Assembly (NCBI RefSeq): GCF_002117445.1
Contig: NZ_CP019937.1
Location: 1,609,501 to 1,673,500, forward strand
Direction: 5' to 3'
Source: Ketogulonicigenium robustum
GTDB taxonomy: Bacteria; Pseudomonadota; Alphaproteobacteria; Rhodobacterales; Rhodobacteraceae
Length of the DNA: 64,000 bases
Position 1 is the first letter of the stretch. Every line of letters begins with the position of its first letter. A program made the position numbers and the translations under genes. Under the pieces are notes generated by a model, which was given only the letters and a program-made list of their open reading frames with translations, ran no database searches and was not told the origin of the DNA. Shown in pieces: positions 1 to 9,024 of this stretch.

Positions 1-668
1 TCGACGAGGCCTTCCCCCGCAGCGTGATCGAGGATCTGGGCTACAATCTGGAAACACACGGCCAGAAGGGCTTCAACGGCGTCGCGATCCTGTCCAAACA
101 CCCGTTGGAGGACGTTACCCGCGGCCTGCCCGGCGATGACAGCGACGAGCAGGCCCGCTGGATCGAAGCGACGGTCGTCGGCAAAACCGCGCTGCGCATC
201 TGCGGGTTGTATCTGCCAAACGGCAACCCTGCCCCCGGCCCGAAATACGACTACAAACTGGCATGGATGCAGCGCCTGCAGGCCCGCGCCGCCGCGCTAT
301 TGGCGGCCGAGGAACCCGCCCTCATGGCCGGCGATTACAACGTAATTCCGCAGGCCGAGGATGCCCGCCACCCCGAAGACTGGGTCGAAGACGCCCTTTA
401 TCTGCCGCAAACGCGCGAGGCTTTCCGCAGCATCGTGAACCTCGGCTTCACCGATGCGTTCCGCGCGGGCACGCAGGGTGCAGGGCATTACTCCTTCTGG
501 GACTATCAGGCAAGGTCGTGGGAACGCGACAACGGCATCCGCATCGACCACTTCCTGCTGACACCGCAATGCGCCGACCTGCTGCAGGGCGCGTGGATTG
601 AAAAAGAGGCACGCGCCTTGGATAAACCGTCCGATCACGTACCCGTTTGGGTCGAACTCGACATCTGA
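1..668 (+). CDS. xthA: Exodeoxyribonuclease III, 5' end cut by window
   Basis: AP endonuclease / 3'-5' exonuclease of base excision repair. The frame is open from base 3 to the TGA at 666-668, giving about 221 residues; the family is about 260 long, so roughly 40 N-terminal residues lie outside the window. Visible family motifs: LYLPNGN near the middle, the catalytic GDYN (Asp and Asn of the exonuclease-endonuclease-phosphatase fold), IRIDHFLLT, and the terminal SDHVPVW with the catalytic His. Its last 34 bases overlap the end of the convergent FAD monooxygenase gene. The in-frame GTG at base 24 is internal and not the start. Confidence 0.95.
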   Translation, partial: DEAFPRSVIEDLGYNLETHGQKGFNGVAILSKHPLEDVTRGLPGDDSDEQARWIEATVVGKTALRICGLYLPNGNPAPGPKYDYKLAWMQRLQARAAALLAAEEPALMAGDYNVIPQAEDARHPEDWVEDALYLPQTREAFRSIVNLGFTDAFRAGTQGAGHYSFWDYQARSWERDNGIRIDHFLLTPQCADLLQGAWIEKEARALDKPSDHVPVWVELDI

Positions 669-1777
669 GACGGGTCGAACCCGTAAAGCCAATCCGTCGC
701 GCCCAAGAAAGCGCGCGGTGCTATCCGCCCGATAGCCCCCAGACCAAAATGCGCAACCCGCTGCGCGGGGCCAGACAGGTGGTAGTTGCGCGCATTGGCG
801 CTGGCGGCGCGAATGGCACGGCTGACCCGCGCGATACGCGCCCCCTGCCACGCGGCAAGATCATCAGCCAACGCCAGCGACACCGCATCCTCGATTGCCA
901 AATTCGCGCCTTGCGCCAAAAACGGCAGCGTCGGGTGTGCCGCGTCGCCAATCATCACGCAGCGCCCGTGCACCCATTGGCGCGCCACGGGGTGCAAAAA
1001 CAGTCCCCACAGCATTGGCTGCCGTACATGCGAAATCAAGTTGGCCAGTTCGGGCGCTGCATCGGTAAAAGCGGTTTTAAGATTTTCGGGCGTATCGAGG
1101 TGCCTCCATCCCTCCGGTGCCCAGCCGCTACGCTCCTCGACCGCGACAATATTGACCATCGGATCAGGCGCCGCAGGCAAGGGATAGGTCACGACGTGGT
1201 GGCGCGGCCCCATCCAGATATGCGCCTCGGGGGGGTGATCGGCGGGCACCACCGCGCGCCACGCCACCTGCCCCGTAAAGCGCGGCGCGGCGGGGAACAG
1301 CGCCTGCCGCGTGGCGGAATGCAGCCCGTCGGCCACTACGATCAGGTCGGCTTGCTGCGTGCCACCATGCCATGAGACCGTGCCGCTCTGGTCGGCAGAC
1401 GCCTTGGTATTCAGGTGAAACCGCACGCCCGCCGCTGTGCACGCTGCCGCCAGCAAGCCAATCAGATCGCCACGGTGAAAGAACCGATATGGCGGCCCCG
1501 AAAGACCCGTAAGGTCAAAGCGGGCAACCTGCCTGCCTGAGTGCAGATCGCGCGGCACAACGGCCTGCCCCACAAGACCGGACGCCAAATCCAGCCCCAA
1601 GCTTTGCAGCCCGCGCGCACCATTCGGGGTGATCTGCAACCCAGCGCCGAACTCGCGAATGGCGGCCGCACGCTCGTACACATCAACAAAAGCGCCGCGC
1701 CGGGCAAAAGCCAGCGCGGCGGTCGTGCCGGCAATGCCCCCGCCAATGACGGCGACATGTTTGCCTTCATACATCAT
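635..1777 (-). CDS. FAD-dependent monooxygenase (salicylate hydroxylase / UbiH-like)
   Basis: Group A flavoprotein hydroxylase of 380 residues. Sequence shows the Rossmann dinucleotide motif GGGIAG at residues 12-17, the mid-protein DG motif (D150-G151) and the ribityl-binding GDAAHPTLPF at 277-286. The family hydroxylates aromatic or quinone-like substrates with NAD(P)H and O2; the substrate cannot be read from sequence. Start is an ATGATG pair at 1777/1774. It lies 15 bases downstream of dksA on the same strand, so it is probably cotranscribed. Its 3' end overlaps xthA by 34 bases in a convergent arrangement. Confidence 0.88.
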   Translation of the reverse strand: MMYEGKHVAVIGGGIAGTTAALAFARRGAFVDVYERAAAIREFGAGLQITPNGARGLQSLGLDLASGLVGQAVVPRDLHSGRQVARFDLTGLSGPPYRFFHRGDLIGLLAAACTAAGVRFHLNTKASADQSGTVSWHGGTQQADLIVVADGLHSATRQALFPAAPRFTGQVAWRAVVPADHPPEAHIWMGPRHHVVTYPLPAAPDPMVNIVAVEERSGWAPEGWRHLDTPENLKTAFTDAAPELANLISHVRQPMLWGLFLHPVARQWVHGRCVMIGDAAHPTLPFLAQGANLAIEDAVSLALADDLAAWQGARIARVSRAIRAASANARNYHLSGPAQRVAHFGLGAIGRIAPRAFLGATDWLYGFDPSQMSSSTQTGT

Positions 1778-1792
1778 GGCACACCCGGACGA

Positions 1793-2215
1793 TCAGTCGT
1801 CGCGGTGCACCTTCTCGCGGCGCTCGTGGCGTTCTTGCGCCTCGAGGGTCATGGTCGCAATCGGGCGGGCATCCAGACGCTTGAGGGAGATCGGCTCGCC
1901 GGTAATTTCGCAGTAGCCGTATTCACCCTCGTCGATGCGGCGTAGGGCAGCATCGATCTTGCTGACCAGCTTGCGCTGACGGTCACGGGTCCGCAGCTCT
2001 AGCGCGCGGTCGGTTTCCTCGCTGGCGCGGTCGGCCAGATCGGGGATGTTGCGCGTCTGATCCTTCATGCCTTCGATGGTGTCGCGGCTTTCGTTCAGAA
2101 GATCCGCCTTCCATTGCAGCAGCTTGCGCCGGAAATATTCCAGCTGCAGATCATTCATGAAGGGTTCACCGTCAGCGGGACGGTAATCGTCGGGCAGAAA
2201 AGCTTCTGCTTTCAT
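1793..2215 (-). CDS. dksA: RNA polymerase-binding transcription factor DksA, single-cysteine type
   Basis: DksA inserts a coiled coil into the RNA polymerase secondary channel and works with ppGpp to retune transcription. The 140-residue protein shows the coiled-coil tip motif DxxDxA (D59, D62, A64) and the C-terminal finger region. Of the four zinc cysteines in E. coli DksA only C102 remains; the others are T105, T123 and A126. Single-cysteine DksA proteins are known from alphaproteobacteria, including Rhodobacter, so this should not be called a decayed gene. ATG at 2215 follows a good ribosome site (GGGGAG). A second in-frame ATG at 2158 would remove 19 residues. Confidence 0.93.
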   Translation of the reverse strand: MKAEAFLPDDYRPADGEPFMNDLQLEYFRRKLLQWKADLLNESRDTIEGMKDQTRNIPDLADRASEETDRALELRTRDRQRKLVSKIDAALRRIDEGEYGYCEITGEPISLKRLDARPIATMTLEAQERHERREKVHRDD

Positions 2216-2297
2216 GGCTGCTCCCCTAAATTGTAGCTCAGCCGACTGTCAGGGGCGAACCTGATCGCCGGCACCCTTATGCTGGCGCTGATAAACC

Positions 2298-2315
2298 TGA
2301 CTTTCAGTAAAGTCA
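2298..2315. promoter_or_regulatory. Perfect inverted repeat upstream of dksA
   Basis: TGACTTT and AAAGTCA form a perfect 7-bp inverted repeat around the 4-base spacer CAGT. It sits in the 245-bp gap between the divergent dksA (start 2215) and the small membrane gene (start 2461), about 83 bases upstream of the dksA ATG. It could be an operator; no U-tract follows, so it is not an obvious terminator. The rest of the gap shows no convincing gene. Confidence 0.35.
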
Positions 2316-2460
2316 CGCAGCTTTTACAGCCAGAGCTACCGCGAAATGAAACCGATTGCTTTGTGCTGAAAGGCGCGGCACATCCTGCACAGTCTGGACA
2401 GTCGGGGGCACAACAGCTAGGGCTTCGATCAGTTTTACACACAGCAATTCGGGCAAAGCG

Positions 2461-2634
2461 ATGATCCTTATCCTTGTTGGGATGATAATTGGGGCAGCCA
2501 TCGGCGCATGGCGCGCCAAGCAACGCGGCGGTGCTGTACTGGACATGGTGCAATGGGGTGCAGTCCACGCGGTGGTGGGCATGCTGATTGCAACCGCGAT
2601 CTTCGTCATCATCCTGCGCCGCCTTAGCGCCTGA
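2461..2634 (+). CDS. Small two-helix membrane protein, conserved hypothetical
   Basis: 57 residues starting at ATG 2461 and made almost entirely of two hydrophobic segments (residues about 2-17 and 37-54) joined by a short basic loop WRAKQRGG. The frame stays open upstream to 2356, but those codons encode no hydrophobic or conserved-looking sequence, so the short version is preferred. It ends 10 bases before the GTG of the M48 protease gene, which suggests cotranscription. Function unknown; a membrane partner of the protease is only a guess from position. Confidence 0.6.
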   Translation: MILILVGMIIGAAIGAWRAKQRGGAVLDMVQWGAVHAVVGMLIATAIFVIILRRLSA

Positions 2635-2644
2635 CAGGCTGGCA

Positions 2645-3334
2645 GTGCTGCGGTTACTGCCCCTTATTCTTGTCGTTTTGTGGCCACTGGTCAGCTATTG
2701 GCTGGCGGTGCGTCGCACCAAGCGGATGTTGGACACCCAGTCCACGCTGCTGGCCGTGCCCGAACTGAACGCCGTAATGGCGCGGCTGGGGGCGGCGCTG
2801 GATCTGCCCCGCGTCAAAGTCCACGTCCTCGAGGTGCCCGCGATCAACGGGCTGGCCGCCCTCGATGGCCGTATTTTCATCACACGCGGTTTTCTGAACG
2901 CCTACAGCAACGGCCAAATCACCGCCCCCGAGATGGCCAGCGTCATCGCGCACGAGTTGGGCCATGTCGCGCTGGGGCATGGGCGCCGCCGGATTTTCGA
3001 CTTTGCGGGCCAAAACGCGCTGCGCACCGCGCTGGTCATGGTGCTGGGGCGGCTGGTGCCGGGCCTTGGGCAGATGATGGCGGGCCTAGCGGCGACAGCC
3101 TTTGCTGCCCGTCTTTCGCGCGGGGATGAATACGAGGCCGACGCCTACGCCACGGCGCTGATGGATAAATCCGGCATCGGCGTGGCGCATCAAATATCGA
3201 TGTTCCACAAGCTCGACCGCATGACAGGCGGCGGCAGTGGTCAGGCGGCGTGGCTGCTGTCGCACCCCAAAACCGCGCAGCGCATCGCGGCGATCGAAAA
3301 AAACGCCGCCAAATGGGGCCTACGGATCGAGTAG
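2645..3334 (+). CDS. M48 family zinc metalloprotease (HtpX/Ste24-like)
   Basis: Membrane-anchored zinc protease of 229 residues from GTG 2645. A hydrophobic N-terminal segment (residues 1-21) is followed by the zinc motif HELGH at 103-107, and the third-ligand region EYEAD at 162-166 lies about 60 residues later, as in M48 enzymes. A second hydrophobic stretch around 130-155 lies between the two motifs, also typical. The start is uncertain: the frame is open to a TTG at 2588 inside the preceding gene, but the GTG places the anchor helix at the N terminus. Family members degrade misfolded membrane proteins; the target here is unknown. It overlaps the convergent PIN gene by 15 bases. Confidence 0.88.
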   Translation: MLRLLPLILVVLWPLVSYWLAVRRTKRMLDTQSTLLAVPELNAVMARLGAALDLPRVKVHVLEVPAINGLAALDGRIFITRGFLNAYSNGQITAPEMASVIAHELGHVALGHGRRRIFDFAGQNALRTALVMVLGRLVPGLGQMMAGLAATAFAARLSRGDEYEADAYATALMDKSGIGVAHQISMFHKLDRMTGGGSGQAAWLLSHPKTAQRIAAIEKNAAKWGLRIE

Positions 3335-3880
3335 CTTGCCAAGGCGGTTCAGCCGCGCCCGCTTCATCAGCGCGCGCAGACGCCACGGCGCACCGCCGGG
3401 CGGGGCCAGCTGGTTGGCGCGGTCCAGCACCTTTTGCACCACAGCCACCATCACATCGGGCGCGCGCACAGCCAAGCCCAGCAAAAAGCCGTCGGGATCA
3501 AGGCGGTCGACACCTTCCTCGGCCAAAATATTTTTGGGAAAGTCGGCGGCGTTCATCGTCACAATCGCATCGGCAGATGATGCAATCGCCGTGGCCAGCA
3601 CATGACGGTCATTGGGGTCGGGCAGATACAACCGCTCGATCATCTCGGGCGGGGTGTTGACGGTGGCCTGCGGAAAAGCGGCGCGCAGCATCGCAATCTC
3701 GCCTTCGGCCTGCAGCGCGGCCGCAGGCCCCAGCTTTACCACCGCGCGCTGCCATTCCCCCAAGATCCGGTCAGACCAAACAGGCCGGAACAGACCTGCC
3801 GCAGCGGCACCAACCGTGACCTCGCGCATCACGGTCGGGAACAGAACACAGGCATCAATGACAATGCGCGGCGGCGTCAT
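3320..3880 (-). CDS. PIN-domain ribonuclease-like protein (RSP_2648-type)
   Basis: 186-residue PIN-domain protein. The acidic residues expected of an active PIN nuclease are present: D9 (VIDAC), E42 (GEWQ), D91 (NDRHVLA) and D113 (AADFP). It resembles the family I recall as RSP_2648 of Rhodobacter sphaeroides, found next to an RNA methyltransferase. The start ATG at 3880 overlaps the stop of that methyltransferase by four bases (ATGA), so translation is likely coupled. No small antitoxin-like gene lies beside it, so a VapC-type toxin role is not supported; the pairing suggests a job in RNA processing or quality control, which is inference. Confidence 0.85.
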   Translation of the reverse strand: MTPPRIVIDACVLFPTVMREVTVGAAAAGLFRPVWSDRILGEWQRAVVKLGPAAALQAEGEIAMLRAAFPQATVNTPPEMIERLYLPDPNDRHVLATAIASSADAIVTMNAADFPKNILAEEGVDRLDPDGFLLGLAVRAPDVMVAVVQKVLDRANQLAPPGGAPWRLRALMKRARLNRLGKLLDP

Positions 3881-5088
3881 AGCCGGAAGAACACCGACTT
3901 CAGGTAGCCGCTTTCGGCCAGATGCGGCAGCAACGGGTGGTCGGGGCCCGCGTATCCGGTGTGAATCACCTGCCCCCGCCGCCCTGCGCGCCCAATACCC
4001 CGCGCCGAGGTATTGCGGAACTTCGTCAGATCGGCTGCATGGGAACACGAACACAGCGCCAGATAGCCACCCTCGGCCACCAAGGGCGCGGAAAGGCGGG
4101 CGATGCGTTCATACGCCCTCAGCCCAGCCTCAAGCGCGGCTTTATTTGGCGCGAAGGCAGGCGGATCGCAAATGACCACATCGAAGACCGCGCCTTCGGC
4201 GGCCAATGCTTCGAGCGCGGCGAAAGCGTCGCTTTGGCGCGTCTGGAAACGGTCGGCGACGCCCATCGCCTCGGCCCCTTGCTGGGCCAAGGCAAGCGCA
4301 TTGGCCGACCCGTCCACCGACAGTGCCTGCGTGGCACCACCGGCTAGCGCGGCAAGGGCAAAGCCCCCCACATGGCTGAACACATCCAGCACGCGCGCCC
4401 CGCGCGACAGGCTGGCGGCAAAGGCATGGTTCGGACGCTGGTCAAAGAACAGGCCGGTTTTTTGCCCGCCCATCACATCGGCCATATAGGTCGCGCCATT
4501 CATCGGCACAGGAATGGGCGCAGTGGGTGCATCGCCCCGCAGCACAGCCATTTCCTCGGGCAGACCTTCCAGCGCGCGGGCACGGCCTTCGCCGTTTTTG
4601 ATGATCTGCGCCACGCCAGTCACCGCCACCACGGCGTCGGCCAGCACATCCACCATCGTTTCGGACCAAGCAGCGTTGGGCTGGATCACGGCCAGATCGC
4701 CAAACCGGTCGATCACCACACCCGGCAGGCCATCTGCTTCGGCGTGAACCAGACGGTAAAAGGGCTGGTCGTAAAGGCGGCTGCGGTGGGCCAAGGCGCG
4801 GGCCAGTTTAGCCTGCAGCCATGCGCCATCAATAACCGCATCGGGGTTCTGGTCCATTACGCGCGCCGCGATGCGGCTGGCAGGGTTGACGGTCACAACC
4901 GCCATCGGACGGCGCTCGGCATCCTCGAGCACGGCAAAGGTGCCGGGCTTCAGCGCCTTCGTGCGGCGGTCCAGAACAAGCTCGTCGCTGTAGACCCAAG
5001 GGAAGCCGTGGCGGATGGCACGGGCGTCGGCCTTGGGCGACAAGCGGACGGTCGCATAGGCGGGGGCGGTCGGGGTGTGATCTGTCAT
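3877..5088 (-). CDS. Class I SAM-dependent rRNA methyltransferase (RlmI-like, PUA domain)
   Basis: 403 residues. An N-terminal PUA-like RNA-binding segment (residues about 11-90, with GFPWVYSDEL) precedes a Rossmann methyltransferase domain with motif I VLDVFSHVGGFAL at 233-245, CDPPAF at 307-312 and CSCSH at 346-350. The layout matches RlmI, which makes m5C1962 in 23S rRNA; whether the same base is modified here is inference. ATG 5088 is chosen over an upstream TTG at 5100. It starts 12 bases after the glnE stop and overlaps the PIN gene start by four bases, forming an operon glnE > methyltransferase > PIN. Confidence 0.88.
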   Translation of the reverse strand: MTDHTPTAPAYATVRLSPKADARAIRHGFPWVYSDELVLDRRTKALKPGTFAVLEDAERRPMAVVTVNPASRIAARVMDQNPDAVIDGAWLQAKLARALAHRSRLYDQPFYRLVHAEADGLPGVVIDRFGDLAVIQPNAAWSETMVDVLADAVVAVTGVAQIIKNGEGRARALEGLPEEMAVLRGDAPTAPIPVPMNGATYMADVMGGQKTGLFFDQRPNHAFAASLSRGARVLDVFSHVGGFALAALAGGATQALSVDGSANALALAQQGAEAMGVADRFQTRQSDAFAALEALAAEGAVFDVVICDPPAFAPNKAALEAGLRAYERIARLSAPLVAEGGYLALCSCSHAADLTKFRNTSARGIGRAGRRGQVIHTGYAGPDHPLLPHLAESGYLKSVFFRL

Positions 5089-5100
5089 GATAGGGACCAA

Positions 5101-7896
5101 TTACGCGCTTTCGCCCGTGCGGGAAAGGGGGTCCGCAAGACCGGCCGCAATCGCGCTGGCGGCCTGCGCTGCGACCCGCTCGATCGTACTGTTCAGCGCC
5201 GCGACCGAGGGTTGCCCTGTCTCGCGTAGCAAAAAAGCCTGCGCGCCCGCGCCCAGCGCATCGGCGGTCAGCGGGCCAGCCGTCAGTAAGCGCTGCGCGC
5301 ATTGCAACTGCCAGAAAAGGTGCTCGCCCGCCGCCAGCGCCGGTGAACTCTCGCTAGCAGCGGTCAGTTGCGCAGCCACAGCCCGCGCGGGGCTGGCAGA
5401 CAGCAAGGCCTGCGTTTCGGCGAAAAGCTCGATATCCTGCAAGCGGCCGGGGCCGATTTTGGCATCCCAGTCGCCCTGCGGCGGTTTTGCCGCGCTGATA
5501 CGCGCCCGCATATCGCGCACGTCGGCCCGCACTGTCGCACCCCTCGCCTTTTGCCGCAGCAAATCGCGGCGGAAGGATTCGAATTCAGCCATCAAGCCCA
5601 CGTCGCCCACAATCGGGCGCGCGCGCGTTTGGGCCAGATGTTCCCACGTCCATGCGGCGTCTTGCTGGTAGGCCCGAAACGCCCCCCACGCCGTCGCAAC
5701 CGGCCCCTGTCGGCCCGAGGGGCGCAGACGCATGTCAACTTCATACAGGCGCCCTTCGGCCATAGCGGCAGACAGCGCGGTGACCAGCGCCTGCGTTAGG
5801 CGCGCGAAATAGGCCGAAACCGCCAGCGAACGGGGGCCGTCCGACACCTCGGCCCCTTGGGCGTCGTAAATCAATATCAGGTCGAGGTCGGATTGCGCAT
5901 GCAGCCGCCCAGCGCCCAGCGAGCCCATACCGACCACAATCGCCCCGCGCCCGGGCTGCGGCCCGTGGCGGCGTTCAAATGCGGCCACAACGCGCGGCCA
6001 GATCCCCCGCAGAACCGCATCGGCCAAGGCGGCGTATTGTCCGCCAGCCTCTTCCGCCGTGATCACGCCTTGCAACAAATGCACGCCAATACGGAAATGC
6101 CATTCTTTCATCCAACGGCGGGCGGCATCCAACTGCTGTTCGTAATCGGGCGCGCCATCCATGACATGGTCCAGCCCAACCAGCAGCGCATCGTCTGTGG
6201 GCCATGGGTCAAAGAAGCTACCGCCGAGCACGGCGTCGAGCACGCCCGCGTTACGCGACAGGTATTGGGCCAGCGCGGGCGCTGTCGCACAAATATCTAT
6301 CAGCAGATTCAATAGATTTTCGTTCGCGTCGAACAATGCGAACAGTTGCACCCCCGCCGGAAGACCCGACAGGAACTGGTCGAAAACCCCCAAGGCCTCG
6401 TCAGGTTTTGCCGCTTGTTGCAGTCGCGCCAGAATGCGCGGGCGCAGCCGGCGGAAAATCTCGCCCGCGCGGGCCGATCGCAGCGCGGGGTACGACCGCC
6501 AGCGGGCAATCACATCCGCACCAAAGCCGTCTTGCGGTGGTACTGCCGCCCCATCGGACGCAGTTTCGGGCGCAAAGAAGGCCGCTGTCAGCCGGTCAAC
6601 CGCGCGAATGCGGCGGGTAATATCGGCCTTCAAGGATGGCACATCTGTGTCCATGAAGGCTGCCAAACGCGCGAAACCTTCGTCGGTCACGGGCAAGTCG
6701 TGGGTCTGCGCATCGCCCAGCATCTGCAAGCGGTGTTCGACCAAGCGGTGCGCACGGTAATGGTCGGACAGCGCCTCGGCAACGTCGGGCGCGATCCAAC
6801 CCGCATCCGCCAAGCGGTGCAAGCTGGGGACGGTGGCCCGCAGGCGCAAACTCTCGTCCCGCCCGCCCGCGATCAGTTGGCGCGTCTGGGTGAAAAACTC
6901 GATCTCGCGTATGCCGCCCTGCCCCAGTTTGATATTGTGACCAAACAAGTTCAGCTTGCCATGCAGCCCCTTGTGGTCGCGGATACGGACCAGCATCTCG
7001 TGCGCATCCTGAATGGTCGCAAAATCCAGATGCCGCCGCCAGACAAAGGGGCGCAGATCGCGCAAGAACCGCTCGCCCGCCGCAATATCGCCCGCAGCCG
7101 CGCGGGCCTTGATATAGGCGTTCCGCTCCCACGTGCGGCCCTCGGCCTCGTAGTACCGCTCGGCGACCGACATGGCCACGCAGACCGGCGTGACCGAGGC
7201 ATCGGGGCGCAGACGCAAATCGGTGCGAAACACATACCCCTCGGGCGTGATGTCGGACAGCAGCGATGTCATCTTGCGGGTGGCGCGCACATAGGCGGCG
7301 CGCGCATCGGGGTAGGTATCGCGGTCAAAAGGAGAATCGTCGAACAGGCAGATCAGGTCGATGTCGGACGAATAGTTCAACTCGCCCGCGCCCATTTTCC
7401 CCATCGCCAGCGCCACCATCGCGGCACCGGTTTCGACATCGTCGGGGGTCATGCCGGGCAATTTGCCGCGCGCAATTTCTGCGCGCAGCGCGGCCTTCAT
7501 AGCGGCATCGGTCGCGGCATCGGCCAGCCACGTCAGCGTCTCGGTCACGTCCTCTAGCTGCCACGCGCCGCCCAAATCGGCCAAGGCGACCAGCAAAGCC
7601 ACACGCCGCTTGGCTTGGCGCAGGCCGTCGGCCAACCGGTCGGGCGGCAGCGCGGCAAGGCCGCCTATCACCGCGTCCAACGCTTGCGCGGGGGCCAAAA
7701 CCGCCTCGGCCACCCAAGCACCTTCGCGTTCGAGCGAGCTGGCAAGGTACGGGCTGCATCCGGCGGTGCCGACCACCAAATCGGCGACTCGGTCGGGCAA
7801 TGACGGGATCTGGCGCAGCACATCCGCCCCGCGGGCGGGGTCAAAGGCGCGCGGGATGCGGGTGATCCGCGTGGTCAGGGGCGTATTGTCCAACAT
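5101..7896 (-). CDS. glnE: Bifunctional glutamine synthetase adenylyltransferase / deadenylylase
   Basis: GlnE attaches AMP to, and removes it from, glutamine synthetase in response to PII and glutamine, setting nitrogen assimilation. The 931-residue protein has the two nucleotidyltransferase domains expected: the N-terminal one with YSSDIDLICLF near residues 174-184 (adenylyl removal) and the C-terminal one with QSDLDLILIYD near 665-675 (adenylylation). ATG 7896 fits the family start (xTRITRIPRAFDP a few residues in); the frame also has a GTG at 7953 that would add 19 residues without recognisable similarity. It is divergent from moxR and heads the methyltransferase-PIN operon. Confidence 0.95.
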   Translation of the reverse strand: MLDNTPLTTRITRIPRAFDPARGADVLRQIPSLPDRVADLVVGTAGCSPYLASSLEREGAWVAEAVLAPAQALDAVIGGLAALPPDRLADGLRQAKRRVALLVALADLGGAWQLEDVTETLTWLADAATDAAMKAALRAEIARGKLPGMTPDDVETGAAMVALAMGKMGAGELNYSSDIDLICLFDDSPFDRDTYPDARAAYVRATRKMTSLLSDITPEGYVFRTDLRLRPDASVTPVCVAMSVAERYYEAEGRTWERNAYIKARAAAGDIAAGERFLRDLRPFVWRRHLDFATIQDAHEMLVRIRDHKGLHGKLNLFGHNIKLGQGGIREIEFFTQTRQLIAGGRDESLRLRATVPSLHRLADAGWIAPDVAEALSDHYRAHRLVEHRLQMLGDAQTHDLPVTDEGFARLAAFMDTDVPSLKADITRRIRAVDRLTAAFFAPETASDGAAVPPQDGFGADVIARWRSYPALRSARAGEIFRRLRPRILARLQQAAKPDEALGVFDQFLSGLPAGVQLFALFDANENLLNLLIDICATAPALAQYLSRNAGVLDAVLGGSFFDPWPTDDALLVGLDHVMDGAPDYEQQLDAARRWMKEWHFRIGVHLLQGVITAEEAGGQYAALADAVLRGIWPRVVAAFERRHGPQPGRGAIVVGMGSLGAGRLHAQSDLDLILIYDAQGAEVSDGPRSLAVSAYFARLTQALVTALSAAMAEGRLYEVDMRLRPSGRQGPVATAWGAFRAYQQDAAWTWEHLAQTRARPIVGDVGLMAEFESFRRDLLRQKARGATVRADVRDMRARISAAKPPQGDWDAKIGPGRLQDIELFAETQALLSASPARAVAAQLTAASESSPALAAGEHLFWQLQCAQRLLTAGPLTADALGAGAQAFLLRETGQPSVAALNSTIERVAAQAASAIAAGLADPLSRTGESA

Positions 7897-8016
7897 ATCC
7901 GTATCGTGTGCGCTGGCGCGCTTCGGCGCAAGGGTGCGAAATTGTTTCACCACTCTGTGTTTTTCCGATTTGCATCGCTATGACTAGAGTGAATTGACCA
8001 GACCGCCGGGGGACCC

Positions 8017-9024
8017 ATGGCCGAAGACGACAGCCTGTTGGCAGAAGTAGAAGCACTCCAGACCCGCCTTGGGGCCGCACGGGCCAGCATCGCGCGCAGC
8101 GTAATCGGGCAAGAACGCGTGGTCGATCTGGCCTTGGGGGCCGTGCTGGCGGGTGGCCACGCCCTGCTGGTGGGCCTGCCCGGCTTGGGCAAGACACGGC
8201 TGGTCAACACGCTGGCGCATGTGCTCGGCCTCAATTCCAGCCGCGTGCAGTTCACGCCCGACCTGATGCCCGCCGATATTCTGGGGTCGGAGGTGCTGGA
8301 AACCGCCGCCGACGGCACGCGCAGCTTCCGCTTTATCGAAGGGCCGGTCTTCTGCCAGCTGCTGATGGCCGATGAAATCAACCGCGCCAGCCCGCGCACC
8401 CAGTCTGCCCTGCTGCAAGCCATGCAGGAAGGCGAGGTCACCATTGCAGGCCAGCACCGCCCGCTGGGTCGCCCCTTCCACGTTCTGGCCACGCAGAACC
8501 CGCTAGAGCAAGAGGGCACCTACCCCCTGCCCGAGGCGCAGCTTGACCGTTTTCTGGTCATGATCGACGTCCCCTACCCGACCCGCGCGACCGAGCGCGA
8601 AATTCTGTTGGCCACAACCGGCAGCGACGAGGCCGAATCCGAAGCCGTCTTCACGCCCGATGACCTGTTGGCCGCCCAAGCCCTGCTGCGCCGGATGCCG
8701 GTGGGCCAAAGCGTCGTCGATGCGATCATCGATCTGGTGCGCGCTTGCCGCCCTGACGATGAAACCGCCCCCGATTTCATCCGCGAGAATATCGCCTGGG
8801 GCCCCGGCCCGCGTGCCGCGCAGGCCCTGATGCTGCTGGCCCGCGCCGAGGCGCTGCTGAACGGTCGCCTGTCGCCCAACATCGCCGATGTCGCCGCCTT
8901 GGCCGGCCCTGTTCTGGGGCACCGTATGGCCGCCAGCTTTGCCGCCCGCGCGCGCGGCGCGACGGTCGAGAGCCTTGTGGACCGTCTGGTCGCCCACGTT
9001 CTGCATACCGAGGCGGCTGCGTGA
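8017..9024 (+). CDS. MoxR-family AAA+ ATPase
   Basis: 335-residue AAA+ chaperone-like ATPase. Walker A GLPGLGKT at residues 53-60 and Walker B LLMADE ending at D119-E120, followed by the sensor region ATQNPLEQEGTYPLPEAQLD, identify the MoxR group. MoxR proteins are thought to help assemble or activate VWA-domain partners, and this gene heads an operon of DUF58 and VWA-type proteins. Its stop overlaps the GTG of the DUF58 gene (GTGA at 9021-9024), so the genes are translationally coupled. Confidence 0.94.
   Translation: MAEDDSLLAEVEALQTRLGAARASIARSVIGQERVVDLALGAVLAGGHALLVGLPGLGKTRLVNTLAHVLGLNSSRVQFTPDLMPADILGSEVLETAADGTRSFRFIEGPVFCQLLMADEINRASPRTQSALLQAMQEGEVTIAGQHRPLGRPFHVLATQNPLEQEGTYPLPEAQLDRFLVMIDVPYPTRATEREILLATTGSDEAESEAVFTPDDLLAAQALLRRMPVGQSVVDAIIDLVRACRPDDETAPDFIRENIAWGPGPRAAQALMLLARAEALLNGRLSPNIADVAALAGPVLGHRMAASFAARARGATVESLVDRLVAHVLHTEAAA

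Noticed and set aside
1793-2215. DksA as a pseudogene because zinc cysteines are missing
   Set aside because: Length, coiled-coil tip and ribosome site are intact; single-cysteine DksA is normal in alphaproteobacteria.
2279-2464. 61-codon plus-strand frame between dksA and the membrane protein
   Set aside because: Overlaps the start of the better-supported gene and has no recognisable composition or ribosome site.
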